This document shows, in pieces, positions 36,785-48,950 of a DNA stretch of 64,000 bases. The position numbers and the translations under genes are program-made. The DNA is from Adenanthera pavonina (lineage: Eukaryota > Streptophyta > Magnoliopsida > Fabales > Fabaceae): contig JAIVEN010000016.1 in the NCBI GenBank assembly GCA_026686845.1, positions 8,263,501-8,327,500 on the forward strand, read 5' to 3'. Under the pieces are notes generated by a model. It did not search any database. It had not been told where the DNA came from and worked only from the letters and a program-made list of their open reading frames with translations. Each line of letters opens with the position of its first letter. Positions within the stretch are counted from its first letter, which is position 1.

Positions 36785-37230
36785 TGTTGGGTTTGGGTTA
36801 CACCCTTGATGGGTGGAAATTGAGGGCCCAAACCCAAAATAAAATAAAATTATTTTAGTTTAATAGAAGAGGGAGGGAACGGTTAATAAGAACCGCTCCC
36901 TCACATAACGCACACGATAAGGATATTCAGTGGATGGGTGTGCATACGTGAGAGCAAGGAAGTTTTCTTTCCATTGGAGACTCTCTGATCCCGGTGAGGT
37001 ATCTTTCAGAAAAATTCTCTCTCTGAGAAACTCTCTCTCTCTCTTCCTCTTTGTTAAAAAACTCTCAATCGCTTCCTCTAAATTCTCCTTCCCGGAGTGT
37101 ATCTACGATGAAGCTGTAAACAAAATCCAAGTGATTTTGTTTCAACCGGTTGGGATTCATTTATTCTCTCTAAGTGGAAGTATACTCCATGATCGGTATA
37201 TATGCCTTCCCTTCCTTTTATTATTCTTCA
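36785..37230 (+). repeat. 5' LTR of the copia element
   Basis: It starts TGTTGGGTTTGGG and ends TTATTATTCTTCA (TG...CA). It includes a CT-rich leader (CTCTCTCTCTCTTCCTC) in its right half. Confidence 0.93.
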
Positions 37231-37243
37231 TTACATTAGAGCC
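37231..37243 (+). other. Primer-binding site (initiator tRNA-Met type), decayed
   Basis: TTACATTAGAGCC directly follows the LTR. It resembles the plant copia site TGGTATCAGAGCC with several changes. Confidence 0.6.
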
Positions 37244-38391
37244 TGAGTTTAGATTCAGGAAAAATTTATTTCCGCTGCAAAATTTTTTTGAGTTTCATAA
37301 TTTGCTTACTGTATATATTTTTCCTATGAGTTTTTCATGTATAACTTGTATACTATTTATACTCATAAGATAAGCAAATAGGATTCAGTATAGGGAATCT
37401 CAAAAAATTTTAAAAAAAATTTATACACAGTACAGTTTTTGAATACAGTAAGATAATTCCTTACTAGAAAATCAATACACCACAGTGTAGAGAATAAAGA
37501 GATGAAAATAAAACTACTAAAATGGTGTTAAAGTCTACACTGGATCGAGAGAAACTGCCGGAAGAAACTCACAGTCTGCAAAGGAGATTCGAAAATTGGG
37601 TTTATTAAAATCTCAATTTTTTGGACAAAAGAAGGCCAACATCATGTAGAGGGCGTCGAGACAAGAAAAACAACACCAAGAACGCCTCAAACAGACGCCG
37701 GACGAAGGAGAAAACAGCGAAAAACGGTGGCGGGTTCGTGGGTCTGCCACCGGGTCCTTAAAGGTCGGGTTGACCCGGCAAGAGGTCAGGGATGACCTCG
37801 GCGACGCGTCATTCAGGCTTTTATATATTAAAAAAAAACACAAAGTAATGGGCTACGTTTAAAAAAAAAAAATTGGGTAGCTAGCTTTCGGCCCTGTAAA
37901 AAAAAAATTTTTTTGGGCCGTAACATTGGACTCTTAAAAAAAAAATTTTTCATCGAACATTAGCCACGGAAATTTTTTTAAAACAAAGTGAGGTGCTGAC
38001 GTGGCGCCTAGGGCCCATCGGCACGTGATTAGGCCACGTGGACGACACTGTCAGAATACCGGCAATGCATGGAAGACGACTAGTCGGCGCGTGTCACCTA
38101 GATTGCCATGCACAATGGCTCGTGGACTTCACGCGCCTCCACGCAAGTAGGATAACATTTTTTTTTTGTATTTTGGACTTCTCTAGGCGCGTGGGGTGCG
38201 GGCAATGGTATTTTTGGCCATGGTTTACTTCAAAAAATTCCTAAATTCGAGATCTTCAATTTGATATACTATTTGGCTATTTTTTAGATAAATTTGAATC
38301 TGTCTAGAGCTATTTTGATATATTTTTTGAAATAAAATTTTTTTTTTATCATTTTAATAATTCCTGCTATTTTATTAAAGGTAAAAAAAAA

Positions 38392-38412
38392 ATATATATA
38401 TATATATATATA
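38392..38412. repeat. (AT)n microsatellite
   Basis: About ten AT units directly before the unidentified ORF. Confidence 0.9.
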
Positions 38413-38928
38413 ATGAAACAAGAGAATTCTGAAAATACTGAAATAGTTGGACATGATTCTCTAAATTATGAGTATTTGGCAAAACTTATTCTTGAAGATG
38501 AATTTTTAGATGAAGATCCTGATGACGAGTTTCTAGGAGAAGAAAATCATGGGAAAATTCAAAAAGTGTATACAGATCCAAATGGGCCAAAGGAAGATGA
38601 AGTTGTTTTTCAAGACCCTAAAATTGAAGATCAAGAAGTAGATCAACCCCTTACCCACTCTGTAGCACAAGACATAACAAATAGGGATGCGAAAAAAATA
38701 AAACATTTAAAAAACTTGTATCCAATTCTTGCAAAGTATTCACAATTTGTGATGAATATGGAAGATGCTGAGTTCTTCGTGAACGTTATTATTAAGTTAA
38801 GAGAAAATATGAATACACATAACAAGAAATATTCATATTACACCTGGGTCGATGCGATTAATAAAGCGATGAAAATATCGAATCGCATTCTGAAGAAGAA
38901 AATTGTTAATTACTGTTTTTCTCTTTGA
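38413..38928 (+). CDS. Unidentified acidic ORF between the 5' LTR and gag of the copia element
   Basis: A 171-codon uninterrupted frame starting right after a (TA)n run. The first ~95 residues are very acidic (repeated D/E, for example EDEFLDEDPDDEFLGEEN). The C-terminal ~75 are helical and basic (NMEDAEFFVNVIIKL, INKAMKISNRILKKK). I recognise no domain. It is intact although gag and pol in the same element are full of stops, which suggests either recent constraint or chance. It may be an extra element-encoded protein, captured host sequence, or a nested insertion. Confidence 0.4.
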   Translation: MKQENSENTEIVGHDSLNYEYLAKLILEDEFLDEDPDDEFLGEENHGKIQKVYTDPNGPKEDEVVFQDPKIEDQEVDQPLTHSVAQDITNRDAKKIKHLKNLYPILAKYSQFVMNMEDAEFFVNVIIKLRENMNTHNKKYSYYTWVDAINKAMKISNRILKKKIVNYCFSL

Positions 38929-39293
38929 TTTATGTATTTTTATTTATTTTTTTTTGGTACAATGACTATGTTCTTATATGGATTTAATTTTTTTTATATA
39001 CGCTTTATTTGAGTGGGAGCTTTTAAAATATTTTTTTGAGTTAAATATTCTAGTACTTGCATTAAAATCTTAATAGAAAATAATAGTAACATTAGCATCC
39101 AAGTGATGAGAGATACACTTGTGGGCTCCTGATCATGGAACTAATGATATTTTTATTGTTCTACTAAGAAATAATACACACATATGACATTGTATATTGT
39201 ACTCTGCTATATATATATTTTATTAATATATTCTTTAGTTCAGCTCAATAATAGAAGTCTGTTATGTAGGATAGTTTCGTAACTGACTTGAGC

Positions 39294-40170
39294 ATGGCAA
39301 CCAAGAGTATAATGGCTGAGCTAAACAAGGAAGATAAGCTAAATGGGGATAATTGGGACATCTGACACCGAAAAGTTTCATATATATCGGAAGAACAAGA
39401 TACTGTAGAGCCACTAACTATAGTCATGGCACAACCAGAAGCCGACAATACAGCTCAACATAGGAGAGACCAAGAGGTTTACATGGCCTGGAAAAAGAAG
39501 AACAGCATAGCACGAATAACTATGTTGGGCACTATGGCCAATGACCTAATGTGTGAGTATGAAAAATATTCAACTGCACAAGCCATGTGGACGGCATTAA
39601 AAGATAAGTTTGGAGGTACCTCTACCACCAAACTCTGAAGGCTGACAATTAAGTTTGATATTTATAAGTTAAGGCCGAATACTTCTATGAAACAGCATTT
39701 GCAAGAGATGGCCAGCATGATCAGAGAACTGAAGGAAGTTGGGCATGAATTGTCTGACGAACAGCAAATCCAGGCTGTTATAAGGTCACTCCCTTCATGT
39801 TAGGAACACATGAAAGTCAACTTGACCCATAATGAGAATATAAACACTTTTAGTGATGTGGCGAAACACCTGGAGCTTGAAGATGAACGTCTAGAAGCTT
39901 ACAGAGCATCTGGACAAGCCTATCTGACTGAAGAAGCAGGAACTTCTAACCCTAAGCCCAATTTCAAAAAGGGCAAGAAATATCAAAGAAAGGGTAACAA
40001 GAATGGCCCAAAATTTAAAAAGGGAAATAAACCTTTCAAGAAAAGGGGGAAGAAAGGGGGAAAGAAGAAGAAGACTGACCTGAGTAAGGTTAAGTGTTAT
40101 TCCTGACTGAAAATCGATCATTTTGCAAGGAATTGCCCTGAGCAAAATGAACGTGAAAAAGTACTAGTGA
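39294..40170 (+). pseudogene. Copia gag, interrupted by stops
   Basis: One frame runs from ATG 39294 through a UBN2-type gag (KHLELEDERLEAYRASG) to a Lys-rich region and a CCHC zinc knuckle. In-frame stops are TGA 39363, TGA 39636, TAG 39801 and TGA 40104. The last falls on the second Cys of the knuckle (CYS*LKIDHFARNC). No frame change is needed, so the damage is substitutions only. Gag packages the element RNA into particles. Confidence 0.85.
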
Positions 40171-40173
40171 ATT

Positions 40174-43100
40174 ATGTTAATTCACATATATCTTATATTT
40201 CAAGTACTGTTTTTTTTTATAGAAACTATTTATTCTTCTTGGATAATTGACTCAGGCTCCATAGACCACGTGAGCAGGGATCGAGGATCCTTTACAGAGT
40301 ACCGTCGATTGCCGAATCAAAGCAAGTGGCTTTATGTTGGTAACAACGCAAGAATTGAGGTAAAAGGCATAGGAACCTGCAAATTAACTTTGCGAGGGGG
40401 AAAAACCTTAATCCTCTATGATGTACTTCATGCACCTGACATCCAACGGAACTTAGTTTCTTTTTGCTGCTTATTAATTTATGGGTTTAATGTAAATTTT
40501 CATGATAAAGTAGCAGACATTTCATTAAGGACAACCTTTTATGATTCAGCTTTTCTTTCAAAGAAGTTCTTTGTTATGGACATTGTTGATGTATTTTATA
40601 TGCATCACTGCTTTGTGACTTCTTCCTATTCAAATGTTGATATGAATGCTTGGCATGCTAGACTAGGACATATTAATCAAAATAGAATGATTAAACTAGC
40701 TAAAGAAGGACTGCTAGGTCAAAATTGATAAAATGGAAATGTCCTTATGTGAGCATTGCCTGGCTGGTAAAGCAACTAGAAAACCATTTGGAACTGGAAC
40801 TATGGCAGAAACTCCATTGCAATTAATCCATTCAGATGTTTGTGGTCCTATGAGTGTGAGGACAAAACATGAAGTTGATTATTTCATCACTTTCATTGAT
40901 GATTACTCGCGATTTGGTTATGTCTATTTGATGTCACATAAATCTGAACCACTAGAATGTTTTACACGATACATGAATTTAGTTGAAAATCAAATGGACA
41001 AGAAAATCAAAGCATTAAGAACCGATCGCGGACGTGAATATTCATCGGAACAATTCAAAAAGCTCTGTGAAGAAAAGGAAATAGTAAGGCAACTTACAAT
41101 TCCTGGCACCCCACAACAAAATGGTATAGCCGAAAAAAGAAATAGAACATTACTAGACATGGTTAGGTCCATGATGGCACAAGCCAATCTACCCAGTTCG
41201 TATTGGGGAGATGCAATTTTAATTGCAACCTTCATACTTAACCATGTGCCTTCAAAATCGATCACATCAACACCCTATGAGCTATGGCCAAATCGGAAGC
41301 CGGATTTAAATATTTTAAAACCCTGGGGGTCGGCAGCTTATGTCCATGATACTTCCCACAAATATGGAAAAATAGGTCCAAGAGGGAATAAATGTATTTT
41401 TATTGGATACTTTGAACAATATAAGGGTTACGTTTTTATTGGTAAAAACCAAGATGAGAATATCACTGAAATAGAATCTAGTGATGCAACATTTCTAGAA
41501 AACGAATTTCCTAGCAGGGGTGAGATAAATCACATTGTATTTCTTTGAGATACATGAAGAAACTGAGGAACAAATTTATATACCTCAACCTCTTAATTTG
41601 AGTGGGAGCTCACAAGGACAAGTACAAGATTCTATTCAAGAACAGAATAACTTACAAGAGATCCCACTGCGAAGAAGTAACAGAGAAAGTGTACCAAAAA
41701 GACGTTTCCCAATAGAAGAGACTGCACTTATAGTTACCCCACAAGATTATGATGAGCCTAATTCAATACATAAGGCTTTATCATGTCCTACTAGTAATGA
41801 ATGGAAGAAAGCAATGGAAGAGGAAATGAATTCAATGAGAATGAACCAAGTCTGAGATTTGATCAATCTTTCATCTGGACATAAGGAAATTGGGAATAAA
41901 TGAATTCTCAAAATTAAGAGAAATGCAGATGGATCAATTCAACGATACAAGGCTCGATTAGTGGCAAAAGGGTATAATCAACAGGAAGGTATAGATTATG
42001 AAGATACTTTTTCACCAGTTGTGCGTTTTAACTCCAGAAGACTGATTCTGGCAATAGCAGCAAGTTTAAATCTAGAATTACATCAGATGGATGTAAAAAT
42101 TGCATTTTTAAATGGTGAACTGGATGAAGAAATCTATATGCAACAGCCATTAGGTTTCATTGAGAAAGGGAAAGAGAATAAAGTCTGCAAGTTGAAAAGG
42201 TCCATTTACGAACTTAAATAATCATCCAGACAGTGGTATTTGAAGTTTCACCAAGCTATAACCTCGTACGATTTCTAGATGAACGACGAGGACCACTGTG
42301 TATACATTAAGAATTTTGAAAAGAATCTTGTGATATTATCTCTTTATGTGGATGATATACTATTAGCCAAAAATAGTCTAAAATCGATTATAGTTATCAA
42401 ATAATGACTATCTTCGAATTTTGAAATGAAAGACATGGGTGAAACTGACTATATACAAGGAGTTAAAATCCATAGAGATCGTTCAACAAAGTTAATATCC
42501 CTTTCTCAGAAAAATTACATTGAGAAAATTCTTAAGCGATTCAACATGAAAAACTGTAAACCTATGGATACCCCTATTTCAAGAGGAGAAAATCTGAGCC
42601 AAGATATGTGTCCTCAGACTGAGTTTGATAAGAAGATGATGGAAAGAGTCCCTTATTCCAGTGCAGTTGGTAGTTTAATGTATGCCATGATGTGTACGAG
42701 ACCAGACATATGTTATGCAGTTGGTTTGGTTAGTAGGTACCAGTCAAACCTAGACTGAAACATTGGAAAGTTGTGAAGAGAATCCTGAGATATTTGCAAG
42801 GCACAGCAAATTGTGCCCTATATTATCAAGGAAGCGATTTACGCTTGGTAGGATACTCCGATGCAAATTGGGGAGGAGATCTAGATGAGCGTAAATCGAC
42901 TTCTGAATATGTTTTTCTACTAAACAATAGAGTTATATCTTGGTGTAGCAAGAAACAGACTTGTATTGCTTTGTCTACCATGAAAGCAGAGTTTGTTGAA
43001 TGTTCTCCAGCAATACAAGAAGCAGTATGGTTGAAAAGATTCATAAAACACTTAGGGATCATTAGTGATAAATTGGATCCAATTTTGATAAACTGTGATA

Positions 43101-43318
43101 GTGAGACTGTCATTACCTACACTAAAGATCCCAAGTATCATAGTAAGACAAAGCACATAGACACCAAGTATAATTTTGTAAGAGATGCCATAGCACAGAA
43201 AAGTGTTACAATTCGCCATATTCCTAAACATCAAATGATTGCTAATCCCTTCACCAAGCCAATACCGAGAGATATATATGTTGATCATGTAAAATCACTT
43301 GGCATTCGTAAGATATGA
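40174..43318 (+). pseudogene. Copia pol (PR-INT-RT-RNase H), multiple stops and frameshifts
   Basis: The order of recognisable blocks is: protease (WIIDSGSIDHV, normally DSGA/T), GAG-pre-integrase (HARLGHINQNRM, then CEHCLAGK), integrase core (HSDVCGP, FIDDYSRFGYVYL, ALRTDRGREY, QQNGIAEKRNRTLLD), reverse transcriptase ([20 protein letters not shown] and YVDDIL at 42345-42360) and RNase H (GYSDANWGGDLDERKST, CDSETVI, KHIDTKY). The reading frame changes near 40.73, 41.54 and 42.77 kb, and stops interrupt the RT around 41.85 and 42.22-42.41 kb. The order INT before RT defines Ty1/copia. Confidence 0.92.
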
Positions 43319-44450
43319 TGTCACACAAATCTATGTAATGATCAATTATATGAAAAAGATTAAGTGCATTTTTTCTATAATTGAGTCATTCGAGTACATA
43401 TACTTATGAAAAATATACAATGTCTAGTATGTCGTACATGTTGATAAGGTTGGTTTTCTCACACGAGCAACTACCTTTGACACTCATGAAGAGTGGGCAA
43501 AGATGAGACATCTTTTGTATTTACTATTAAATCTATAAGGGAGCATATATGACAGTTAAACAATAGAAAATAAGTCACCCTAACAAAAGAAGAGAATAGA
43601 TCGGGATGAGATCCAATAAATATAAATTTTGGATTGAATTATAGATACCCACAATCCGTAATACATGTAACCAGATGAGAATTCTCCAACAAAGACGTTA
43701 TGATAAGTGGAAGGATTGGTGGAATTCGGGTTAAACACTGTGTGTGTCTGAACTTAAATATGTATGGTGTTAACAACAAAAACAAAATCGACATACGCTC
43801 TTATGTAATAAGAGTAACATCGTAGCATGCAATTCATACTGCATGTGTTTTTTAATAAAACCGCAATTGGAAAGTAAGTGAATAGATCCCTGCTTCATTA
43901 CTGTGTGAGTCCCAAAGAGAAATAAAACCTCTCATTAATGTCCTTATGACTTTAACATTTTTCATGGAAAATGATTCAATGTTAGCTACTTTAACATATA
44001 TCTAATTGTCATGATAAATTCGATTTAAAGGTCTTATACTAGGAAAGCAATTATTTCATATTGAAATGAAATATGAGTGAAAGGAAGATTATCTGAATAT
44101 ATACACACTTATACTGGTGTCTAAGACATGTCCGTTAAGAAGTTATGGTGTTAACATCTTAAGCGTAAACACTAAGTATACAAGATTAAAGCGATCTAAG
44201 TTTATATATAAAAACTTATGAGAGATTAGATTTGCCATGAATAAAGTGTATATGGATAAATCTAGGACATTCAAGACATAATACATGAACAAAATAAATG
44301 CAAAATACATAAGATAATTCTATACTGGTCCTTGAAAAGGATTTATAGCATAAGAATACCTAATTATAGACGTCATGCCCATGCGGTCACGGTAGAACAC
44401 TTAGTATGAAATGGAAAGAAAGAATTATAAGAGATTAACCCATCAAGTGT
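43319..44450 (+). other. Long 3' non-coding part of the copia element
   Basis: About 1.1 kb between the RNase H stop and the polypurine tract, with no ORF and no recognisable domain. Copia elements usually have a much shorter interval here. Confidence 0.6.
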
Positions 44451-44460
44451 GAGTGGGAGA
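44451..44460 (+). other. Polypurine tract
   Basis: GAGTGGGAGA directly before the 3' LTR, the plus-strand priming site of LTR elements. Confidence 0.75.
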
Positions 44461-44919
44461 TGTTGAATTTGGGTTACACCCTTGATAGGTGGAAATTGAG
44501 GGCCCAAACCCAAAATAAAATAAAATTATTTTAGTTTTATTTTTTAGTTTAATAAGAGAGGGAGGGAACGGTTAATAAGAACCGCTCCCTCACATAACGC
44601 ACACGATAAGGATATTCAGTGGATGGATGTGCATACATGAGAGCGAGGAAGTTTTCTTTCCATTGGAGACTCTCTGATCCTGGTGAGGTATCTTTCAGAA
44701 AAATTCTCTCTTTGATAAACTCTCTCTCTCTCTTCCTCTTTGTTAAAAAACTCTCAATCGCTTCCTCTAAATTCTCCTTCCCGGAGTGTATCTACAGTGA
44801 AGCTGTAAACAAAATCCGAGTGATTTTGTTTCAACCGGTTGGGATTCATTTATTCTCTCTAAGTGGAAGTATACTCCGTGATCGGTATGTATGTCTTCCC
44901 TTCCTTTTATTATTCTTCA
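44461..44919 (+). repeat. 3' LTR of the copia element
   Basis: It starts TGTTGAATTTGGG and ends TATTATTCTTCA. It is about 96% identical to the 5' LTR apart from an insertion near 44540. Most differences are transitions. Confidence 0.93.
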
Positions 44920-45110
44920 GTGAGCATCTCTAAAAGATCCACAAAGAGAGCATCTCTAAAAGATCCATAAAGAGAGCATCGCAAGCTTCAAAAAGAAATG
45001 TAAATCCATGACAATTGGGAACTTCAACAATGTCATGTGCTAGAGGTCCAGCTTCAACAAACTCAGAAATAACATACATTGCATGTACTTTAATACACCA
45101 TTCTAAGAAA
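44920..45110 (-). pseudogene. Unidentified minus-strand reading frame cut by the copia insertion
   Basis: On the minus strand a frame runs KVHAMYVISEFVEAGPLAHD, continues through FTFLFEACDALFMDLLEM, then hits a stop. The stop is created by a 26-bp tandem duplication (AGAGCATCTCTAAAAGATCC twice, 44922-44975). If the duplication, the copia element and one target copy are ignored, the frame flows into MAAVEDQTFEGSCKLQ at 36640-36784. I do not recognise the family. Confidence 0.35.
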
Positions 45111-47855
45111 AATAAGTTATTTAGAAGCTCTCACCTCCTTAAGGATATAATCATTAGTGAGCACTCATCATCCAAAACAAAGAAAACAAAAGAAATCTTT
45201 TTCCATCATAGATCCCAGTGTTAAATAGACTCTTGATAGTGGTCAAGATACATAATCATCATACCTATTTAGAAGTATAGCTAGTATAGAATTATGCTCC
45301 TTACTTAGTTGCATAGATCTATTGGGATATAAAGCACATGCTCCAAATAGTACCATCTATACTAAGCCTCTGGGTGCTTTTATAAGCACTTGCAGTCCCT
45401 TCATTTACTGAAGAGTAAGTTGTTCTCTAGAGTTGTAGCATAAAAAAAATCATATAAGATATTCTTTTTCAAGAAAAAATGAAGAAATTTGTCAATCAAA
45501 GTAGGCTAAAAAGAAAGTACAAAAAAGAGGATGAAATATAATGCTATAAGTCTAGGATATCAAAACGTAAAATAAAGAAGATGAAAAATGAATAGGATTA
45601 CAAAAGACATCATGCTGATAAAGCCCTTCAATATATTTGAAGATACATCAAACCTTATCAACAAAATAACTAAAGGATACCCAGAGACAAGATATCTCTA
45701 TGTTCATAAAAATCCTTACCTTATACATATGAGCACTTATGCCAAAACACAATCATATTCAGATCAAGATGATTGCTTGGTTCACAACTACTATAAGTTA
45801 CCCAACACAACTGAAGTTCTATACTGTTGCCAATTCTTAATTTTTTGGCTTCAAAAGCATCCACATTGGAATATTTTAAAGCATATTAAGGTGCATATTA
45901 AAACCTCCTACAAGAAATATCATAAGCATCCACCTTTGAATAACTCTACAGTCCAACAACCATAGGGACCCATCAACGCAAGTTTTCTCCATAGAACTCA
46001 AGCTTAATGTAGACGTATCAACTACTAGGACAAACAAAAAAACATTCTCACAAGTTAGAGCTTATATTTTTTTTTCGACCAGAAGTTAAAGCTTATATAC
46101 AAATTTCTAAAAGTGAACTTAAAAAAACAATGATTAGCATAAATCTAGATATCATAATAGAAACTGAAGGAGTGGAAGAATTTTATAATTTTAAAACAAA
46201 ATTTAAATAATATGATTATAAAAAACAAGAGGAAATTAGAAATATTTAAATGAAATAAAAAGTTTAATAAATGATAAATACAGTATCATTTGGCATCCTA
46301 ATTCACATGCTGATGAAAGATATCTATTGTCTTCCAAAATGGAAGCAATTCCATTTCTTTGGGTTTCACTGCATAGGATTATAACATGAATAACTTAGTA
46401 GCTAGACTATATTTTCATAGAGATTGTATCCACGTATGAATAAAGAGTAGACAACGTGAATCCTGTTTTATGATTCATTCATTAAAAGATGAAATGAATA
46501 TCTATTGTGAAGTGAATATTTCTTTATCATCAACTTCAATGAATGTCACGTGTGGGGATGAACTTGATCTTGTCTCAAAGATCATAAAATAAATAGTTGT
46601 ACATGGGGAAAGATACCCAATATAGAAAATATCATAATTTTGTCAATCAAATCTTATAAGCAAACCTTGTCAAATCCTGAAGTGGACATCCATTAGCATA
46701 TATAGTCTTTGAACTTGAACCAAAAAATAATTGAATTGACCTAAAATATTACCTTACAAGAGTAGAATGCATTTTTCAATAAAGTAATGCAAGATGATTG
46801 CAAAATGATTGTTTTTATAAGATTGTACATCTAGCAATACAGAGAATACCATTCTACAAAAGCCAGAACAATAGTCTGCACTTCATTTATATGCATAACA
46901 AACATAAAAAAGTTATATTGAAGAGTCAAAGTTAAATAATAGGTTTAGATCTTAAACAACAGGAAACTAAACAATTCCTTTGCAATAAAACTATCATTAG
47001 TAACATGTATAGTTCTTTTTAGTTATTTATTCACATAAAATTTTACTGATTAAAACTAAAGACTTACTGACACTAAAAATTTTTTCTACTATATCTATAA
47101 GAACATCTACAACTTTAGGATCCAGCTAGTCTGATAGATATAGATGAACTTGCCATTAAAGCAACTAATTTAGTAAAAGACCAATGACAGAACAAAATTT
47201 TTTAAACTATGAAAATGAAAAAAAGCAACAACAAAGCACTAAAATTTTTTAGAATATAAACTATATTGTTTTCCTTTTAGGGTCCATTTGAATGGTTAAT
47301 TTCATTTAATATAATATCCCAACAGCATGTGAGTCAAAGTAAATTGAAGAAATTAATTGGTAACACATAGTAGCAATTACCAAGTGGACCAAAGAAGTAT
47401 ATTTAAAAAAATTATATCATCTGTGTGGCAATCTTTTCTATAAGTTCATTTTTCTCATAATTGCAATTAATTATACTGATGCATATTCATGTCCAATTTA
47501 TCCCACGAGCTTGAAGTGACTGTGAAGAACCCATCAGCTAGCAGGTGACTTCAAAATGTCCTAGCAAAAAAAAAACTAATAATGAGCCCAGTAATGCAAT
47601 TAGTTCTTTCTTCGTCATTCAGGCCCATTCTACCTCAAGCCTCTTTACACATTCAAGACATTCTTGTCATTCATTTTCATCTATGAAATGGTCCAAGGAT
47701 GACAAAAGGCACATATATTTGAAAGAGAAATAAAAATAGAAATCTAAAGCCAAAAGCATACTGATTGTAAATGAGATGTAACAGAAGAAAGCTAATCTGT
47801 GCTGGACAAACAACATGTAAATAAAACTGATAATGCAAAGCATGCAAACACTTAC
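45111..47855. other. Remnant-rich region, no intact gene
   Basis: The longest frame (45588-45965, +) has no recognisable domain. I looked for further kinase or EF-hand exons belonging to the fragment at 47856-47962 and found none. Confidence 0.4.
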
Positions 47856-47962
47856 CGCTTGCACTACCAATAATTTTGTAATCCTTGAAAACAACACTTG
47901 TTCTGTCCAATCCATTTTTCAATTCCTCCAATTTCTTCCTCAGACAAAGTTCTAGCAATAAC
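47856..47962 (-). pseudogene. Decayed exon of a calcium-dependent protein kinase (CDPK)
   Basis: Read on the minus strand, the exon begins after an AG acceptor with VIARTLSEEEIGG. This matches the junction and first EF-hand region of CDPKs, which normally start an exon at this Val. After a ~37-nt loss the frame shifts to EELKNGLDRTSVVFKDYKII, which aligns with the family's next segment (DELKxGLxR...FKD). A good donor (GTAAGT) follows. The length is 107 nt against about 144 usual. The loss removes the first EF-hand calcium loop. No kinase domain is visible nearby. Confidence 0.55.
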
Positions 47963-48399
47963 CTTCGAAAGTATAATGCAATAAGTCATACCAAATAACA
48001 CAAATGACAAGATAGGATAAGAGTTTAGAACAAACTCTAACCAAGTTTATTTATCTACAATATTATTCATATAACTATTTTATTACATTAATTTTTCCAT
48101 GTATTGCTTTTTGTTAAAATAAAATGCCTTTTCTGTAATCAATTTATGTAAGTCATATGTAGACTTCACACTCCAAAACCAAAACATCCACACACACAGA
48201 GAAAGTGGGGAAACAAACAATTTAAAGCAGGAATGAAACCTTGCAAACTATATCAGTGAAGTTCTGGAAACAAAATAGGACACGATGGGGAAGAGGGTTT
48301 AGAGGATGATGAGGCTACTCATTTCTTGACTGCGATGGCGCTTGGAGATGACCCTGGGAGAAGTATTTCAAGCAAGAGAACTCATAATGCAAAGAAACC

Positions 48400-48950
48400 T
48401 TCAGCCCAAGCAAATCTTCTAGAGCGGACAAGAAATTAAATCTGCAAAGAAAAATGAAGGAAATGAACGAAAAGAAAGAACAAAAAAAATGAAAGGAAAA
48501 ACATGAAGAAGAAGAAGAAAAGATTCTCGCTTCAGGAAAGAAGAAGAGAAAAAAGAGATTGGGAAAGATGAGAGTGCTACAAGAGAGGAGGGGACTTCAT
48601 TTTTCTTTTGCTCATCGTATAAAGGCTTCCCTAAAAGCCGTTTCTTACTCCTCCATACTTCCTCGGTTGAACTTGCATCTAGGGTTTCTGCTTCAATGGG
48701 GAAGGGGACAGGGAGCTTTGATACGGTAGGAGAGAGAAAAAAACAGACGTGATTCATTTGAAAAGACGAGGGAAAATATATTTGAGAGAGAAGGGGGAAT
48801 ATGAGAGAACTTAAAAAAAAAGTTAATTCCATATTAAAAAAAAGAAAGAAAAGAGGGAAAATTTAAAATAAGAGGGTGAATTTTGAAATTTAAAATTTGA
48901 AATGAAAGGGGGATTTGGATCAATGAGCTACGAACCAGTGCAACAGTTCT
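48400..48950. other. Purine-rich stretch with a minus-strand open frame, not assigned
   Basis: The minus frame 48419-48832 is mostly Phe/Ser/Leu from a GA-rich plus strand. Only a middle part (EAETLDASSTEEVWRSKKRL) looks less biased. It may be an old 5' exon or leader. No similarity recognised. Confidence 0.25.

Larger units (their letters stand above)
36785..44919 (+). mobile_element. Ty1/copia LTR retrotransposon, degenerate
   Basis: An 8.1 kb element with 5' LTR 36785-37230, 3' LTR 44461-44919, primer-binding site, gag, protease, integrase, reverse transcriptase and RNase H in copia order. Flanks GTGAA (36780-36784) and GTGAG (44920-44924) are a target duplication with one change. The LTRs differ at about 17 of 446 aligned positions plus a ~13-bp indel (counted by eye). 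All coding parts carry stops or frame changes, so it cannot move on its own. Two parts are unusual: a 2 kb leader containing an extra 171-codon ORF, and a 1.1 kb non-coding stretch between pol and the 3' LTR. Confidence 0.95.
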
